A stretch of 64,000 nucleotides of DNA from JAWLBY01 sp041687455 (GCA_041687455.1 JAWLBY010000002.1:1-64000), one strand, 5' to 3'. Counted from the stretch's first letter, positions 43,914-55,756 are shown. The notes: generated from the sequence alone by a model not told the origin. Numbers and translations are program-made.

Positions 43914-43936
43914 GCCACGGCACGACTTCGGCTGGC

Positions 43937-44020
43937 GTGGGAGCGTCAGCCGTGATCGTTCAGCCTGTTCGAACGAACCGGCCCAGGGAACGCGGCATGA
44001 ACTGGTGGAGCCGCTCCCAC
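43937..44020. repeat. REP-like paired element, copy 2
   Basis: GTGGGAGCGTCAGCC (43937-43951) and GGAGCCGCTCCCAC (44007-44020) face each other, with about 55 bases between. It is more decayed than the other two intergenic copies. It sits between the convergent oxidoreductase and fadA genes. Confidence 0.65.
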
Positions 44021-44102
44021 GGAAAGAGCAGGGTTCACGCGGAGAACAACGGCTGTACGGACGAGCACGGCGCCGCTGCCGGAACGACAGCGGCGGCCGC
44101 CG

Positions 44103-45296
<1,194 letters not shown>

Positions 45297-45311
45297 GGCT
45301 TTCTCCGGAAG

Positions 45312-45342
45312 CCGGGATCCGGGGTTCGGGATCCGGGATTCG
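45312..45342. repeat. Heptamer tandem repeat, left arm
   Basis: Four successive seven-base units CCGGGAT, CCGGGGT, TCGGGAT, CCGGGAT, then a partial TCG. The complementary heptamers occur in inverse orientation at 45416-45443, so the two arms can pair across the spacer between fadB and fadA. Confidence 0.8.
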
Positions 45343-45415
45343 CCAAGCGAACCCCGCTTTCCCTGCCCGTATCCGGCGACTTGCATTGACATGTAGGGCG
45401 GACCCGCTTCTGCGA

Positions 45416-45443
45416 ATCCACGATCCCCAATCGCGAATCTCAG
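45416..45443. repeat. Heptamer tandem repeat, right arm
   Basis: Seven-base units ATCCACG, ATCCCCA, ATCGCGA, ATCTCAG are degenerate complements of the left-arm units. The last unit covers the fadB stop codon. Confidence 0.6.
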
Positions 45444-47800
45444 TTTCTAAGCGGCTTGCCGGTCTTCAGCGTGTGCATGATCCGCTCCTGCGTCTTCGGC
45501 ATCTGCGCCAGCGCGATGAAATGCTCGCGTTCGAGCGCGAGCAGCCAGTCCTCGTCGACCAGCGTGCCGCGATCGACCTCGCCGCCGCACAGCACGGTCG
45601 CGATGCGGCTGGCGACCTCGAAGTCGTGCTCGGAGATGAACCGGCCTTCGAGCATGTTGACCAGCATCATCTTGAATGTCGCGATACCGACGTCGCCGGC
45701 GACCTGGATCTGCCGCGCCGGCAGCGGCGGCCGGTAACCCGACGCGGCGAGCCCGCGGACCTGCGCCCTGGCGACGTGCAGCAGCTCGTGCGCGTGGTAG
45801 ACGACAATGTCGTCCGGGCGCAGCAATTGCAGCTCCTTGGCCTCCAGCGCCGAGCTGCTGACCTTGGCCATCGCGATCGCTTCGAAATACGGCTTCAGCG
45901 TTGCGAACACGTCGCCGGAGCCGGTGCCGACCCGTGCAGCGATCTCCTTCAGGCCGCCGCCGGCCGGCAGCAGGCCGACGCCGGCTTCGACCAGGCCGAC
46001 GTAGCTCTCGAGCGCCGCCACGGTCCGGGCCGAATGCATCTGGAACTCGCAGCCGCCACCGAGGGCGAGTCCGCGCACGGCGGCAACCACCGGGACCAGC
46101 GCGTACTTGATCCGCTGGCTGGTCGCCTGGAAGGTCGCGACCATCTGTTCGAACTCGGTCAGCTTGCCGGCCTGCAGCGAGCCCATCGCGCCGGACAGGT
46201 CGGCACCGGCCGAGAACGGTTCGGAATCGTGCCAGATCACCAGTCCGTCGAACTCGCGTTCGGCGGCATCGATGGCCTGGTTCAGGCCGGCCAGCACGCC
46301 GTCGGAAACGGTGTGCATCTTGGTCTTGAAGCCGAGCACGGCGATGCCGTCGCCGTCGGTCCAGCAGCGCACCGCATCGGTTTCGAACACGGTGTCGCCG
46401 CGATCGAAGCGCTCGCCGAGCACCGGGTCCGGAAAGCGCTGACGACCGTATACCGCCAGCGTCGAGCGCGGCTTCTGCGCGCCGGCCGCCGGGCTGAAGC
46501 TGCCGTCGGCCGAGTGCACGCCGCTGCGGCCGTCGGCGACCCAGTCGGGCAGCGCGGCAGCGGCCATGCTGCGACCGGCGGCGATGTCCTCGGCGATCCA
46601 GCCGGCGATCTGCTTCCAGTCGGCCGCCTGCCAGGTTTCGAACGGGCCGAGCTGCCAGCCGTAACCCCAGCGGATAGCGAAATCGACGTCGCGCGCGGTG
46701 TCGGCGATGCTGGACAGATGGAACGCGCTGTAATGGAACAGATCGCGGAAGCAGGCCCACAGGAACTTCGCCTGCACGTGCTCGCTGGCGCGCAGCCGGG
46801 CGAACTTCTCGGTCGGATTCTTCAGCTTGAGGATTTCGAGCACCTCGGGCGCGACGACCGCGGTCGACGGCCGATAGTCCTGCCGGGCGAGGTCGACGAC
46901 ATGGATGTCGCGGCCGATCTTGCGGTAGATGCCGGCTCCGGATTTCTGGCCGAGCGCACCCTTCGCGATCAGCGCCTGCAGCCAGTCCGGCACGGCGAAG
47001 TACTGGTGCCAGGGATCGTCGGGCAGCGTGTCGCCCATGGTCCTGATCACGTGCGCCATCGTGTCGAGGCCGACGACGTCGGCGGTCCGGTAGGTCGCCG
47101 ACTTCGGCCGGCCGATCAGCGGCCCGGTCAGCGCATCGACTTCATCGAAGCCGAGGCCGAAGGCCTGCGTGTGGTGCGCGGTCGACAGGATCGAGAACAC
47201 GCCAATCCGGTTGCCGATGAAATTCGGTGTGTCCTTCGCGTAGACGACGCCTTTGCCGAGCGTGGTGGTCAGGAAGGTTTCGAGTCCTTCGAGCACGGCG
47301 CGGTCGGTCTGCGCCGCCGGGATCAGCTCGGCGAGGTGCATGTAGCGCGGCGGATTGAAGAAATGCACGCCGCAGAAACGCGATCGGACCTGCTCCGGCA
47401 GCACGTCTGCCATCGCATTGATCGACAGGCCGGACGTGTTCGACGCGACGATCGCGTGCGCTGCGATGTGCGGCGCGACCTTGGCGTAGAGATCGCGCTT
47501 CCAGTCCATCCGTTCGGCGATCGCCTCGATGATCAGGTCGCAGTCACGCAGCAGCTCGAGGTGCTGCTCGTAGTTGGCCGGCGTGATCGCGACCGCGAGC
47601 GACTTCGATGCCAGCGGCGCCGGCGACAGCTTGCCGAGGTTCGCGATCGCGCGGTTGACGATGCCGTTCGGGTCGCCGTCCTTGGCCGGCAGATCGAACA
47701 GCACCGTGTCGACCCGTGCATTGACCAGGTGCGCGGCGATCTGCGCGCCCATGACGCCGGCACCGAGCACAGCGACTTTGCGGATTCGGAGGTGACTCAT
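45440..47800 (-). CDS. fadB: 3-hydroxyacyl-CoA dehydrogenase / enoyl-CoA hydratase (FadN-type)
   Basis: Bifunctional beta-oxidation enzyme of 786 residues. The dehydrogenase comes first (VAVLGAGVMGAQIAAHL at about 8-24, then FCGVHFFNPPRYMHLAELIP). The hydratase domain is C-terminal (HDSEPFSAGADLSG, ALGGGCEFQMHS, GLLPAGGGLKEIAARVG). This order is that of Bacillus FadN and of Xanthomonad/Pseudomonas homologues, not of E. coli FadB, where the hydratase is first. It lies 40 bases downstream of the PsrA-like regulator gene and upstream of fadA, forming a psrA-fadB-fadA unit. Confidence 0.94.
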   Translation of the reverse strand: MSHLRIRKVAVLGAGVMGAQIAAHLVNARVDTVLFDLPAKDGDPNGIVNRAIANLGKLSPAPLASKSLAVAITPANYEQHLELLRDCDLIIEAIAERMDWKRDLYAKVAPHIAAHAIVASNTSGLSINAMADVLPEQVRSRFCGVHFFNPPRYMHLAELIPAAQTDRAVLEGLETFLTTTLGKGVVYAKDTPNFIGNRIGVFSILSTAHHTQAFGLGFDEVDALTGPLIGRPKSATYRTADVVGLDTMAHVIRTMGDTLPDDPWHQYFAVPDWLQALIAKGALGQKSGAGIYRKIGRDIHVVDLARQDYRPSTAVVAPEVLEILKLKNPTEKFARLRASEHVQAKFLWACFRDLFHYSAFHLSSIADTARDVDFAIRWGYGWQLGPFETWQAADWKQIAGWIAEDIAAGRSMAAAALPDWVADGRSGVHSADGSFSPAAGAQKPRSTLAVYGRQRFPDPVLGERFDRGDTVFETDAVRCWTDGDGIAVLGFKTKMHTVSDGVLAGLNQAIDAAEREFDGLVIWHDSEPFSAGADLSGAMGSLQAGKLTEFEQMVATFQATSQRIKYALVPVVAAVRGLALGGGCEFQMHSARTVAALESYVGLVEAGVGLLPAGGGLKEIAARVGTGSGDVFATLKPYFEAIAMAKVSSSALEAKELQLLRPDDIVVYHAHELLHVARAQVRGLAASGYRPPLPARQIQVAGDVGIATFKMMLVNMLEGRFISEHDFEVASRIATVLCGGEVDRGTLVDEDWLLALEREHFIALAQMPKTQERIMHTLKTGKPLRN

Positions 47801-47839
47801 CGGGGACTCCGTGACGTGAATGTGGCGCTGCAGGAAAGA

Positions 47840-48460
47840 TCAGGCGGCGCGCAGGCCGCCTGCGGCGAACCGGATCAGCTCCTGGCCGGCTCGGCGGCAG
47901 TGCTCGACCTCGCTGACGCCGCCGGGGCGTTTGATCTGGCCGAAGTCGGCCATGGCGTAGGTCAGCGCGCCGGCCAGGAAGTCGAGCCGCCAGTACAGGC
48001 GTTCGCGCGGCAGGTCCGGCAGGCAGGCGGCGATGGCGCGCGCGAACTCGCGCATCACATGGCCGTAGTTGTCCGACAGGAACCGCCGCAGACTCTCGTC
48101 CTTCTCGGCGTAGGCGCGGGCGATGACGCGGACGAACACCGAGCCGCCGCTGCGATCCAGGGTCAAGGCCAGTGCCGGCTCGACGAATGCGGCCAGCACC
48201 GCATCGAGATCGCCGGGCTGAGCGTGCTCGGCCGCCTGCAGCGCGGCCAGCCGCGTGTGGCTCAGCTCGTCCAGCCGGCGCCGGAACACTTCGTTGACCA
48301 GGTTGCTCTTGGAACCGAAGTGATAGTTGACCGCCGCCAGGTTGACGTCGGCACGCCGGGTGACCTCGCGCAGCGAGGTTTCGGCGAAGCCGTGCTCGGC
48401 AAACAGCCGCTCAGCTGCGGCGAGGATCCGCTCCTTGGTCGAAAAATGCGGTGCAGTCAT
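47840..48460 (-). CDS. psrA: PsrA-like TetR-family regulator of fatty acid degradation
   Basis: 206 residues with a TetR helix-turn-helix (ETSLREVTRRADVNLAAVNYHFGSK, in blocks at about 27-51) and a ligand domain resembling Pseudomonas PsrA, which is released from DNA by long-chain fatty acids such as oleate. It heads the operon with fadB and fadA. A PsrA-type palindrome, CAAACAATCGTTTG, lies ten bases before its ATG, pointing to autorepression and control of the fad genes. The start is the ATG at 48460. Confidence 0.88.
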   Translation of the reverse strand: MTAPHFSTKERILAAAERLFAEHGFAETSLREVTRRADVNLAAVNYHFGSKSNLVNEVFRRRLDELSHTRLAALQAAEHAQPGDLDAVLAAFVEPALALTLDRSGGSVFVRVIARAYAEKDESLRRFLSDNYGHVMREFARAIAACLPDLPRERLYWRLDFLAGALTYAMADFGQIKRPGGVSEVEHCRRAGQELIRFAAGGLRAA

Positions 48461-48469
48461 TGCTCGATT

Positions 48470-48483
48470 CAAACAATCGTTTG
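48470..48483. promoter_or_regulatory. PsrA operator
   Basis: CAAACAATCGTTTG fits the known PsrA consensus (G/C)AAAC-N2-4-GTTT(G/C) at every position. It sits between the psrA start and the upstream region, where it would overlap the 5-prime leader or promoter and allow repression of psrA-fadB-fadA. Confidence 0.8.
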
Positions 48484-48690
48484 ACACACAGGTTAGAGGG
48501 GTGTCCCGGGGGCGGTCAATGGCCGCGCGCGAAACGGCCGACGCCGGCCGCCAAAAGGGTTGCAGGAGACCCGGATTCCGTGTGTTTCCGAACCCTTATC
48601 TGTTAATCTTGAACTCCGTCGCCAGATCATTTTTTTGTCTCGGCGGCCAACTAACGAATTTTTTACCAGACTAAGAACACGGAGCAGACC

Positions 48691-49116
48691 ATGGCGCTGG
48701 AGCGCACCCTGTCGATCATCAAGCCGGACGCCGTCGCAAAGAATGTCGTCGGCCAGATCTACGCCCGTTTCGAAAATGCGGGCCTGCGGATCGTTGCGGC
48801 GAAGATGAAGCACCTGTCGCGCAAGGAAGCCGAGGGCTTCTATGCGGTGCACCGCGAGCGCCCGTTCTTCAACGCGCTGGTCGAGTTCATGATCTCCGGT
48901 CCGGTGATGATCCAGGTGCTGGAAGGCGAGAGCGCAGTGTCGAAGAACCGCGAGCTGATGGGTGCGACCAATCCGAAGGATGCGGCCGCTGGCACGATCC
49001 GCGCCGATTTCGCCGATTCGATCGACGCCAACGCCGTACACGGTTCCGATTCGCTCGAAAACGCCGCGATCGAAGTGGCCTATTTCTTCGCCGCGACGGA
49101 ACTCTGCCCGCGCTGA
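48691..49116 (+). CDS. ndk: Nucleoside diphosphate kinase
   Basis: Balances nucleoside triphosphate pools through a phosphohistidine. 141 residues, standard length, with LSIIKPDAVAKNVVGQIY at the start and the active histidine in NAVHGSDS near 117. A GGAG site precedes the ATG. The leader of about 200 bases upstream holds two T-rich runs (48629-48635 and 48659-48664). ndk-rlmN-pilW is a conserved gammaproteobacterial order. Confidence 0.98.
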   Translation: MALERTLSIIKPDAVAKNVVGQIYARFENAGLRIVAAKMKHLSRKEAEGFYAVHRERPFFNALVEFMISGPVMIQVLEGESAVSKNRELMGATNPKDAAAGTIRADFADSIDANAVHGSDSLENAAIEVAYFFAATELCPR

Positions 49117-49157
49117 GGCATCGGAGCAGGCCTGTTGCAACGTCACCGGTTGCCCTC

Positions 49158-50358
<1,201 letters not shown>

Positions 50359-50372
<14 letters not shown>

Positions 50373-51123
50373 ACGCGCGTTCTGCGGAATCGTCGTTGCG
50401 GCCGCGCTCGCCGGCTGCGCGAGCGGCGGCGGCACGCGCCCGACAGCGGAGCCGAACCAGCAGGCGGCCGCGTTGCAGGTCAAGCTCGGCCAGGGCTATC
50501 TGAACCAGGGGGAGCTCGAGACCGCACGCGACAAGTTGCAGCGCGCTCTCGAGCTCGATCCGCGGTCGGTCGACGCGCACACCGTGATGGCGGTGCTGCA
50601 GGAGCGGATCGCCCGCCACGAGATCGCCGAGATGCACTACCGGCGGGCGGTCGAACTGAAACCGGACGGCGGTGCCGGCAACAACAACTACGGCACGTTC
50701 CTGTGCGGCCGCGGCCGCTATGACGAAGCGCAGCCGTACTTCGCCCGCGCCGTGCAGGATCCATTCTACCGGACGCCGGCAGTTGCGTACGCGAATGCCG
50801 GTTTCTGCGCACTGAAGGCCGGCCGGGTCGAGGAGGCCGAAACCTCGCTGCGCTCGGCGCTCGAGTTCGAGCCACGCAACGCCGGCGTGCTGTTCGAACT
50901 GGCCCGGCTGCATCTGCAGCGCGGTGACACGATGCGCGCGCGCGCGTTCCTGCAGCGCTACGAGGCGATCAGCGACGGTGACCCGGAAGCGCTGGCGCTC
51001 GGTGCCGAGCTCGAACAGCGCACCGGCGACGCTGCGGCGGAATCCCGCTATCGCGACGAACTGCAACGCCGTTTTCCCGACCATGTCGCCGATCCGCTCG
51101 GCGGTGGAGCCCGAGCGCAATGA
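50359..51123 (+). CDS. pilW: Type IV pilus biogenesis/stability lipoprotein PilW (PilF)
   Basis: 254 residues. A lipoprotein signal ends at VAAALAGC (Cys20), and then about six TPR units follow (LGQGYLNQGELETARDKLQRA and NNYGTFLCGRGRYDEA are clear). The protein guides the PilQ secretin to the outer membrane, so it implies a type IV pilus elsewhere in the genome. It overlaps rlmN at its start and rodZ at its end (ATGA), giving a tightly packed operon. Confidence 0.92.
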
Positions 51124-52061
51124 CCGTGGACAGCCCATCGATGCCGCCCGGCGCCGACGACGACCGCACGCTTGGCCAGCGGCTGGCCGACGGTCGCCGC
51201 GCGCGCGGACTGGACCTTGCCGGAATCGCCGCCGCATTGAAGGTGCCGCACACGATCATCGAGGCGATCGAACGCGACGATCTCGAACGGCTCGGGCCTG
51301 CCGTCTATGCCCGCGGCTATCTGCTCAGCTACGCGCGGCTGGTCGGCGTCGCCGAGGCGCACGTTTCGCGCGTATTCGACCGTCGTGTCGAGGTGCCGGA
51401 GCCGCTGCAGACTTCGGTGCAGGTCTCGCATGCGCGCTATCTGCTCGACCGCTACGCGCGCAAGGGTGCGTATCTGGTGCTGACGGCGTCGATCGTGCTG
51501 CCGGTGCTCTGGTTCAAGGACCAGCTCAAGCTGCAGGGCGTCGATCTGCGCTCGCTCGATGCGCCTGTCGCGACCGTGCCGCTGCCGGCCTCGCCCGCAG
51601 CGCCAACTGCATCCGATGATGGTGCTGCGGTCGATCCGTTGCGGGCGGCCGAGATCGCCGATCGGCCAGCCACGTCGGCGGCCGACGACGAATACACCGT
51701 CGTGGCGTCGCTGGCGCCGTTCTACCAGCGCAACGAAACCGCAGCCGACACGCCGGATTCGGCCGCTCCGAACACGGCCTCGGCACTGCAGGCGACTGCA
51801 GGCTGGCAGCTCGAGGTCAGCGACGACAGTTGGGTCGAAGTGACCGGAACCGACGGCCGCCGGCTCGAGTACGGACTGCTGCGTGCCGGCGATCAACGAC
51901 ACTTTCCGGCCGGCACCGTGGCCTCGATCGCGATCGGCAATGCGTCCGGTGTCCGGCTGCAGCGGGATGGCGCTCCGGTCGACCTCGAACCGTTCCGGCG
52001 GGCCAACGTCGCACGGTTTACGGTATCCTCCGACGGCCGGTTGCATCCGGGCAACGGCTGA
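51120..52061 (+). CDS. rodZ: RodZ-like cytoskeletal protein
   Basis: Links MreB to the cell-shape machinery. 313 residues: a cytoplasmic helix-turn-helix (LGQRLADGRRARGLDLAGIA near 17-36), one membrane helix (AYLVLTASIVLPVLWF near 118-133), an Ala/Pro/Asp-rich periplasmic linker, and a C-terminal DUF4115-like beta domain (SDDSWVEVTGTDGRRLEYGL). The usual neighbours ispG and hisS are missing between rodZ and yfgM. Confidence 0.9.
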   Translation: MTVDSPSMPPGADDDRTLGQRLADGRRARGLDLAGIAAALKVPHTIIEAIERDDLERLGPAVYARGYLLSYARLVGVAEAHVSRVFDRRVEVPEPLQTSVQVSHARYLLDRYARKGAYLVLTASIVLPVLWFKDQLKLQGVDLRSLDAPVATVPLPASPAAPTASDDGAAVDPLRAAEIADRPATSAADDEYTVVASLAPFYQRNETAADTPDSAAPNTASALQATAGWQLEVSDDSWVEVTGTDGRRLEYGLLRAGDQRHFPAGTVASIAIGNASGVRLQRDGAPVDLEPFRRANVARFTVSSDGRLHPGNG

Positions 52062-52159
52062 CAGCCCCCGGACCCTCCGCGGTTGCGCGGCAACCGATCC
52101 TTCGATGACTTTCCATCAGCGCGCCCGTGCAGGCGTCGCGAGCAGGCGGGATTTTGAGC

Positions 52160-52813
52160 ATGTCGACTGAACTCATGGACGAACACGAACAGGGCGAACG
52201 CGTTCGCGCCTGGTTGCAGGAGAACGGAGCCGCGATCGTCACCGGCATCGCGGTCGGCCTGGCCCTGTTGTTCGGCTGGAAGTGGTGGGAAAACTCGCAG
52301 ATCGAGGCCCGGCACACCGCTGCGGCGCAGTACCAGGCGTTGACCGATGCGGTCGAACGCAGCGACCGCGATGCAGCCGACGTGCTGGTGCAATCGCTGG
52401 TCACCGAATTCGACGGCTCCGCGTATGCGGGCTGGGCGCGGCTGCAGCATGCCGAGCAGCAGCTCGCGGCCGGCGAACTGGCCGGCGCGCGCGAGACGCT
52501 CGAAGCGGCGATCGGTGATGCCAATAGCCCGATCCTGGCCGACCTCGCGCGGGTCCGACTGGCCCGGGTCCGGCTGGCCGCCGGCGAGGCAGAGCCGGCG
52601 CTGACGCTGCTGCAGGCGGTCGATCCGCAGGCCTTCGTTGCGGCCGTCGCCGATCTGCGCGGCGATGCACTGCGTTCGCTCGGCCGTTCCGACGAAGCGC
52701 GCCAGGCCTACCTGCAGGCGGCGCAGGCGTTGCCGGTGATGTCGCCGGGACGGCGCCTGATCGAAATGAAACTGGTCGACGCCGGCGGCACCCCGCCGGC
52801 GCTGGAGAGCTGA
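52160..52813 (+). CDS. yfgM: YfgM-like membrane-anchored TPR protein
   Basis: 217 residues with a membrane helix near 22-43 (NGAAIVTGIAVGLALLFGWKWW) and periplasmic TPR-like repeats. In E. coli YfgM binds the SecYEG translocon and periplasmic chaperones such as PpiD. The conserved N-terminus DEHEQGERVRAWLQENG supports the ATG at 52160. It lies between rodZ and bamB, its normal place. Confidence 0.9.
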   Translation: MSTELMDEHEQGERVRAWLQENGAAIVTGIAVGLALLFGWKWWENSQIEARHTAAAQYQALTDAVERSDRDAADVLVQSLVTEFDGSAYAGWARLQHAEQQLAAGELAGARETLEAAIGDANSPILADLARVRLARVRLAAGEAEPALTLLQAVDPQAFVAAVADLRGDALRSLGRSDEARQAYLQAAQALPVMSPGRRLIEMKLVDAGGTPPALES

Positions 52814-52816
52814 GCG

Positions 52817-53968
52817 ATGCGGCGCATCCTGTTCGTGGTTCTGGTCGCCACTCTGCTCGGTGGCTGCAAGTGGATTGGCAGCCGCAGCAAGTCCGAGAAC
52901 GTCGACCCGCCGGCCGAGCTGGTCGATCTCGCCGCCAGCGTACCGGTCGATTCGCTGTGGAGCGCGTCGACCGGCGACGGCGAAGGACGCCTGCTGCTGC
53001 GGCAGCGCCCGGCGTTGGCCGACGGCCGCGTCTACACGGCCGATCCCGCTGGCGACGTCCGCGCGTTCGATGCCGCAAGTGGTCGCGTGCTGTGGCGGCT
53101 CGATACCGGACTTCGGTTGTCCGGCGGACCGGGCCACGGCGAGGATACGCTGGTAATCGGCAGCCTCGACGGCGAAGTGCTTGCGATCAATCCCGACAGC
53201 GGCAGCGAGCGCTGGCGGGCCCGCGTCTCATCCGAGGTCGTCAGCGCCCCGGCGGTCGGGCAGGGCGTCGCGGTGGTTCGTTCGCTGGACGGCCGAGTGT
53301 TCGGTTTCAGCATCACCGACGGCAGCCGTCGCTGGGTCTATGACCGCGGCCTGCCGTCGCTGACCTTGCGCGGCAGTTCGGCGCCGGTGATCCAGGGTCG
53401 CAACGTCTACGTCGGCTACGACAGCGGCGAGGTCGTCGCGCTGGCGCTGGCCGACGGCAGCCAGCAATGGGAGCAGCGCGTCGCCGAAGCCGAAGGGCGC
53501 AGCGAGCTGGACCGGATGGTCGATATCGACGGCGAGCTGGTCGTCACGCCGGGCGAGCTGTACGCGGTCAGCTACAAGGGCGAGATCATGGCGATGGACC
53601 CGGCCAGCGGCCGACCGCTCTGGACTCGTGACGTGGCGTCGTTCACCGGCCTGTCGCTGGACGGCGACCGCCTGCTGCTCAGCGACGTGCGCGGCACGGT
53701 CTGGGCGCTGGATCGTCGCAGTGGCGCGGCAATGTGGCGGCAGGATGGCCTTGCGCATCGCTGGCTGACCACCCCCGCCGTGCATGGCGACTACGCCGTG
53801 GTCGGGGATTTCGACGGTTACCTGCACTGGCTGCGGCTCGACAACGGCGAGCTCGCCGCGCGTACCCGGCTCGGGCGCAAGGCGATCCGCGCGACCCCGC
53901 AGGTCGCCGACGGCGTGTTGCATGCGGTCACCAGCGACGGCAAGCTCGCCGCGTTTCGTCTGTACTGA
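52817..53968 (+). CDS. bamB: Outer membrane assembly factor BamB
   Basis: Lipoprotein of the BAM complex. 383 residues: signal and lipobox VVLVATLLGGCK (Cys at about 17), then an eight-bladed PQQ-type beta-propeller with repeats such as VLWRLDTGLRLSGGPG, EVLAINPDSGSERWRARVSS and WALDRRSGAAMWRQ. It starts three bases after yfgM and precedes der, the conserved order. Confidence 0.95.
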   Translation: MRRILFVVLVATLLGGCKWIGSRSKSENVDPPAELVDLAASVPVDSLWSASTGDGEGRLLLRQRPALADGRVYTADPAGDVRAFDAASGRVLWRLDTGLRLSGGPGHGEDTLVIGSLDGEVLAINPDSGSERWRARVSSEVVSAPAVGQGVAVVRSLDGRVFGFSITDGSRRWVYDRGLPSLTLRGSSAPVIQGRNVYVGYDSGEVVALALADGSQQWEQRVAEAEGRSELDRMVDIDGELVVTPGELYAVSYKGEIMAMDPASGRPLWTRDVASFTGLSLDGDRLLLSDVRGTVWALDRRSGAAMWRQDGLAHRWLTTPAVHGDYAVVGDFDGYLHWLRLDNGELAARTRLGRKAIRATPQVADGVLHAVTSDGKLAAFRLY

Positions 53969-53982
53969 CGGGAGAACGGGGC

Positions 53983-55383
53983 ATGCTGCCGCTGGTCGCC
54001 TTGGTCGGTCGACCGAATGTCGGCAAGTCCACCCTGTTCAACGTGCTGACCCGCAGTCGCGAGGCGCTGGTGCATGACCAGCCGGGCGTGACGCGCGACC
54101 GCAAGTACGGTGTCTGCCGACTCGGCGAGCGGCCGTTCATGGTCGTCGACACCGGCGGCCTCAGCGGCGAGGACGAGGGGCTGGCCGGATTGACTGCCCA
54201 GCAGGCGGTACAGGCGATCGCCGAGGCCGACCTGCTGCTGTTCGTCGTCGACGGTCGCGACGGTCTGGTCGGGCTCGACCAGACCATCGCCGGACAATTG
54301 CGCCGCAGCGGCAAGCCGGCATTCCTGATCGTCAACAAGACCGACGGCATCGAAGCCGAGTCGGCGGTCGCCGATTTCGCCTCGCTCGGCATCGCACCGG
54401 TATTCCCGGTCGCCGCAGCGCACAAGCGCGGCATCGGCAGCATGGTTGCCGCGATCGAGGCCGAACTGCCCGACACCGGCGCCGACCCGCTGTTCGGTGC
54501 CGACCTCGAGCCGGACCGGCTGCGGCTGGCGATCGTGGGCCGGCCGAACGTCGGCAAGTCGACGCTGGTCAACCGGCTGCTCGGCGAGGAGCGGGTGATC
54601 GCCTCCGACGTGCCCGGCACCACCCGCGACGCGATCGCGGTCGACCTCGAGCGCGACGGGCGCAAGTACCGGCTGATCGACACCGCCGGCATCCGTCGCC
54701 GTGCGCGGGTCGAGGAGGCGGTCGAGAAGTTCAGCGTGCTGAAGACGCTGCAGGCGATCGAGTCGGCACAGGTCGTAGTCTGCATGCTCGATGCGAGCGA
54801 GGGCGTGACCGACCAGGACGCCACCGTGCTCGGACACGTGCTGGAGTCGGGCCGCGGACTGGTCATCGCGATCAACAAGTGGGACGGCCTGTCCGACTAT
54901 CAGCGAGAGCAGTGTCGTGCCGACCTCGATCGCAAGCTGAGTTTCGTCGATTACGCGTTGCGGATCACGATCTCGGCCAGGCACGGTTCCGGTCTGAAGG
55001 AGTTGCTCGGCGCGGTGCACCGGACCTACGCGTCGGCGACCCGGCAGTTCACGACCTCCGAGCTGACCCGCGCGCTGGAGATCGCCTACGACTCGCTGCA
55101 GCCGCCGGTCGTTCGCGGCCACACGGCGAAACTGCGCTTCGCCCATCCGAGTGGCAGCAACCCGCCGACGATCGTGATCCACGGCACCCGGGTCAAGTCG
55201 CTGCCGGTCAGCTACAAGCGCTATCTGGAGAACTTCTTCCGCAAGCGTTTCAAACTGGTCGGTACGCCGCTCCGGCTGGAGTTCCGCGCCGGCGAGAATC
55301 CGTACGAAGGCAAGAAGAACGTGCTGACCGAGGCACAGATCCGCAAGCGCCGGCGGATGATGCAGCACGTCAAGCGGCGCTGA
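53983..55383 (+). CDS. der: GTPase Der (EngA)
   Basis: Essential ribosome-assembly GTPase for the 50S subunit. 466 residues with two consecutive G domains: ALVGRPNVGKSTLFN with DTGG and NKTD, then AIVGRPNVGKSTLVN with DTAG and NKWD. A KH-like C-terminal domain (LKFAHPSG-type, NFFRKRFKLVGTPLRLEFR) ends in a basic tail (KRRRMMQHVKRR). The ATG follows GGGAGAACGGGG. Confidence 0.98.
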   Translation: MLPLVALVGRPNVGKSTLFNVLTRSREALVHDQPGVTRDRKYGVCRLGERPFMVVDTGGLSGEDEGLAGLTAQQAVQAIAEADLLLFVVDGRDGLVGLDQTIAGQLRRSGKPAFLIVNKTDGIEAESAVADFASLGIAPVFPVAAAHKRGIGSMVAAIEAELPDTGADPLFGADLEPDRLRLAIVGRPNVGKSTLVNRLLGEERVIASDVPGTTRDAIAVDLERDGRKYRLIDTAGIRRRARVEEAVEKFSVLKTLQAIESAQVVVCMLDASEGVTDQDATVLGHVLESGRGLVIAINKWDGLSDYQREQCRADLDRKLSFVDYALRITISARHGSGLKELLGAVHRTYASATRQFTTSELTRALEIAYDSLQPPVVRGHTAKLRFAHPSGSNPPTIVIHGTRVKSLPVSYKRYLENFFRKRFKLVGTPLRLEFRAGENPYEGKKNVLTEAQIRKRRRMMQHVKRR

Positions 55384-55390
55384 GCGGGCC

Positions 55391-55756
55391 GTGTCGAGCC
55401 GGTTCCACCTGTCGATCCGGACCGACGACGCAACCGCCGCCCGGCGGTTCTACGAACGGCTCGGCTGCGCCGTCGTACGCGACGGCGGCGGCTGGTTCGA
55501 CGTCGATTTCTTCGGCCATCAGTTGACGATCCACGCGCCCCGATCGCCGGCCGCCGCCGAGACGGCGCGGCAGCGGCTCGATCATTTCGGCGTCAATCTC
55601 GATCCGATCGAGTGGCAGGCACTGGCGCAACGGCTGCGGCAGCAGTCGCTCCCGTTCCTGCTGCCGCCGACCGCCGATGCCGGCTCGGCCGAGCGCGGCA
55701 AGTTCATCATCGCCGGCCCCGACGGCATCGGCCTCGAATTCAAGTTCGAGCGATGA
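55391..55756 (+). CDS. VOC-superfamily glyoxalase-like protein
   Basis: 121 residues of the vicinal-oxygen-chelate fold. SSRFHLSIRTDDATAARRFYERLG begins the domain, and GPDGIGLEFKFE ends it. The metal-binding His and Glu are plausible (His6 and Glu near 117), and HQLTIH and HFGVNLD provide further His. The reaction cannot be named. A GTG start lies eight bases after der. The stop overlaps mobA, so it is probably part of the der-VOC-mobA run. Confidence 0.75.
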   Translation: MSSRFHLSIRTDDATAARRFYERLGCAVVRDGGGWFDVDFFGHQLTIHAPRSPAAAETARQRLDHFGVNLDPIEWQALAQRLRQQSLPFLLPPTADAGSAERGKFIIAGPDGIGLEFKFER

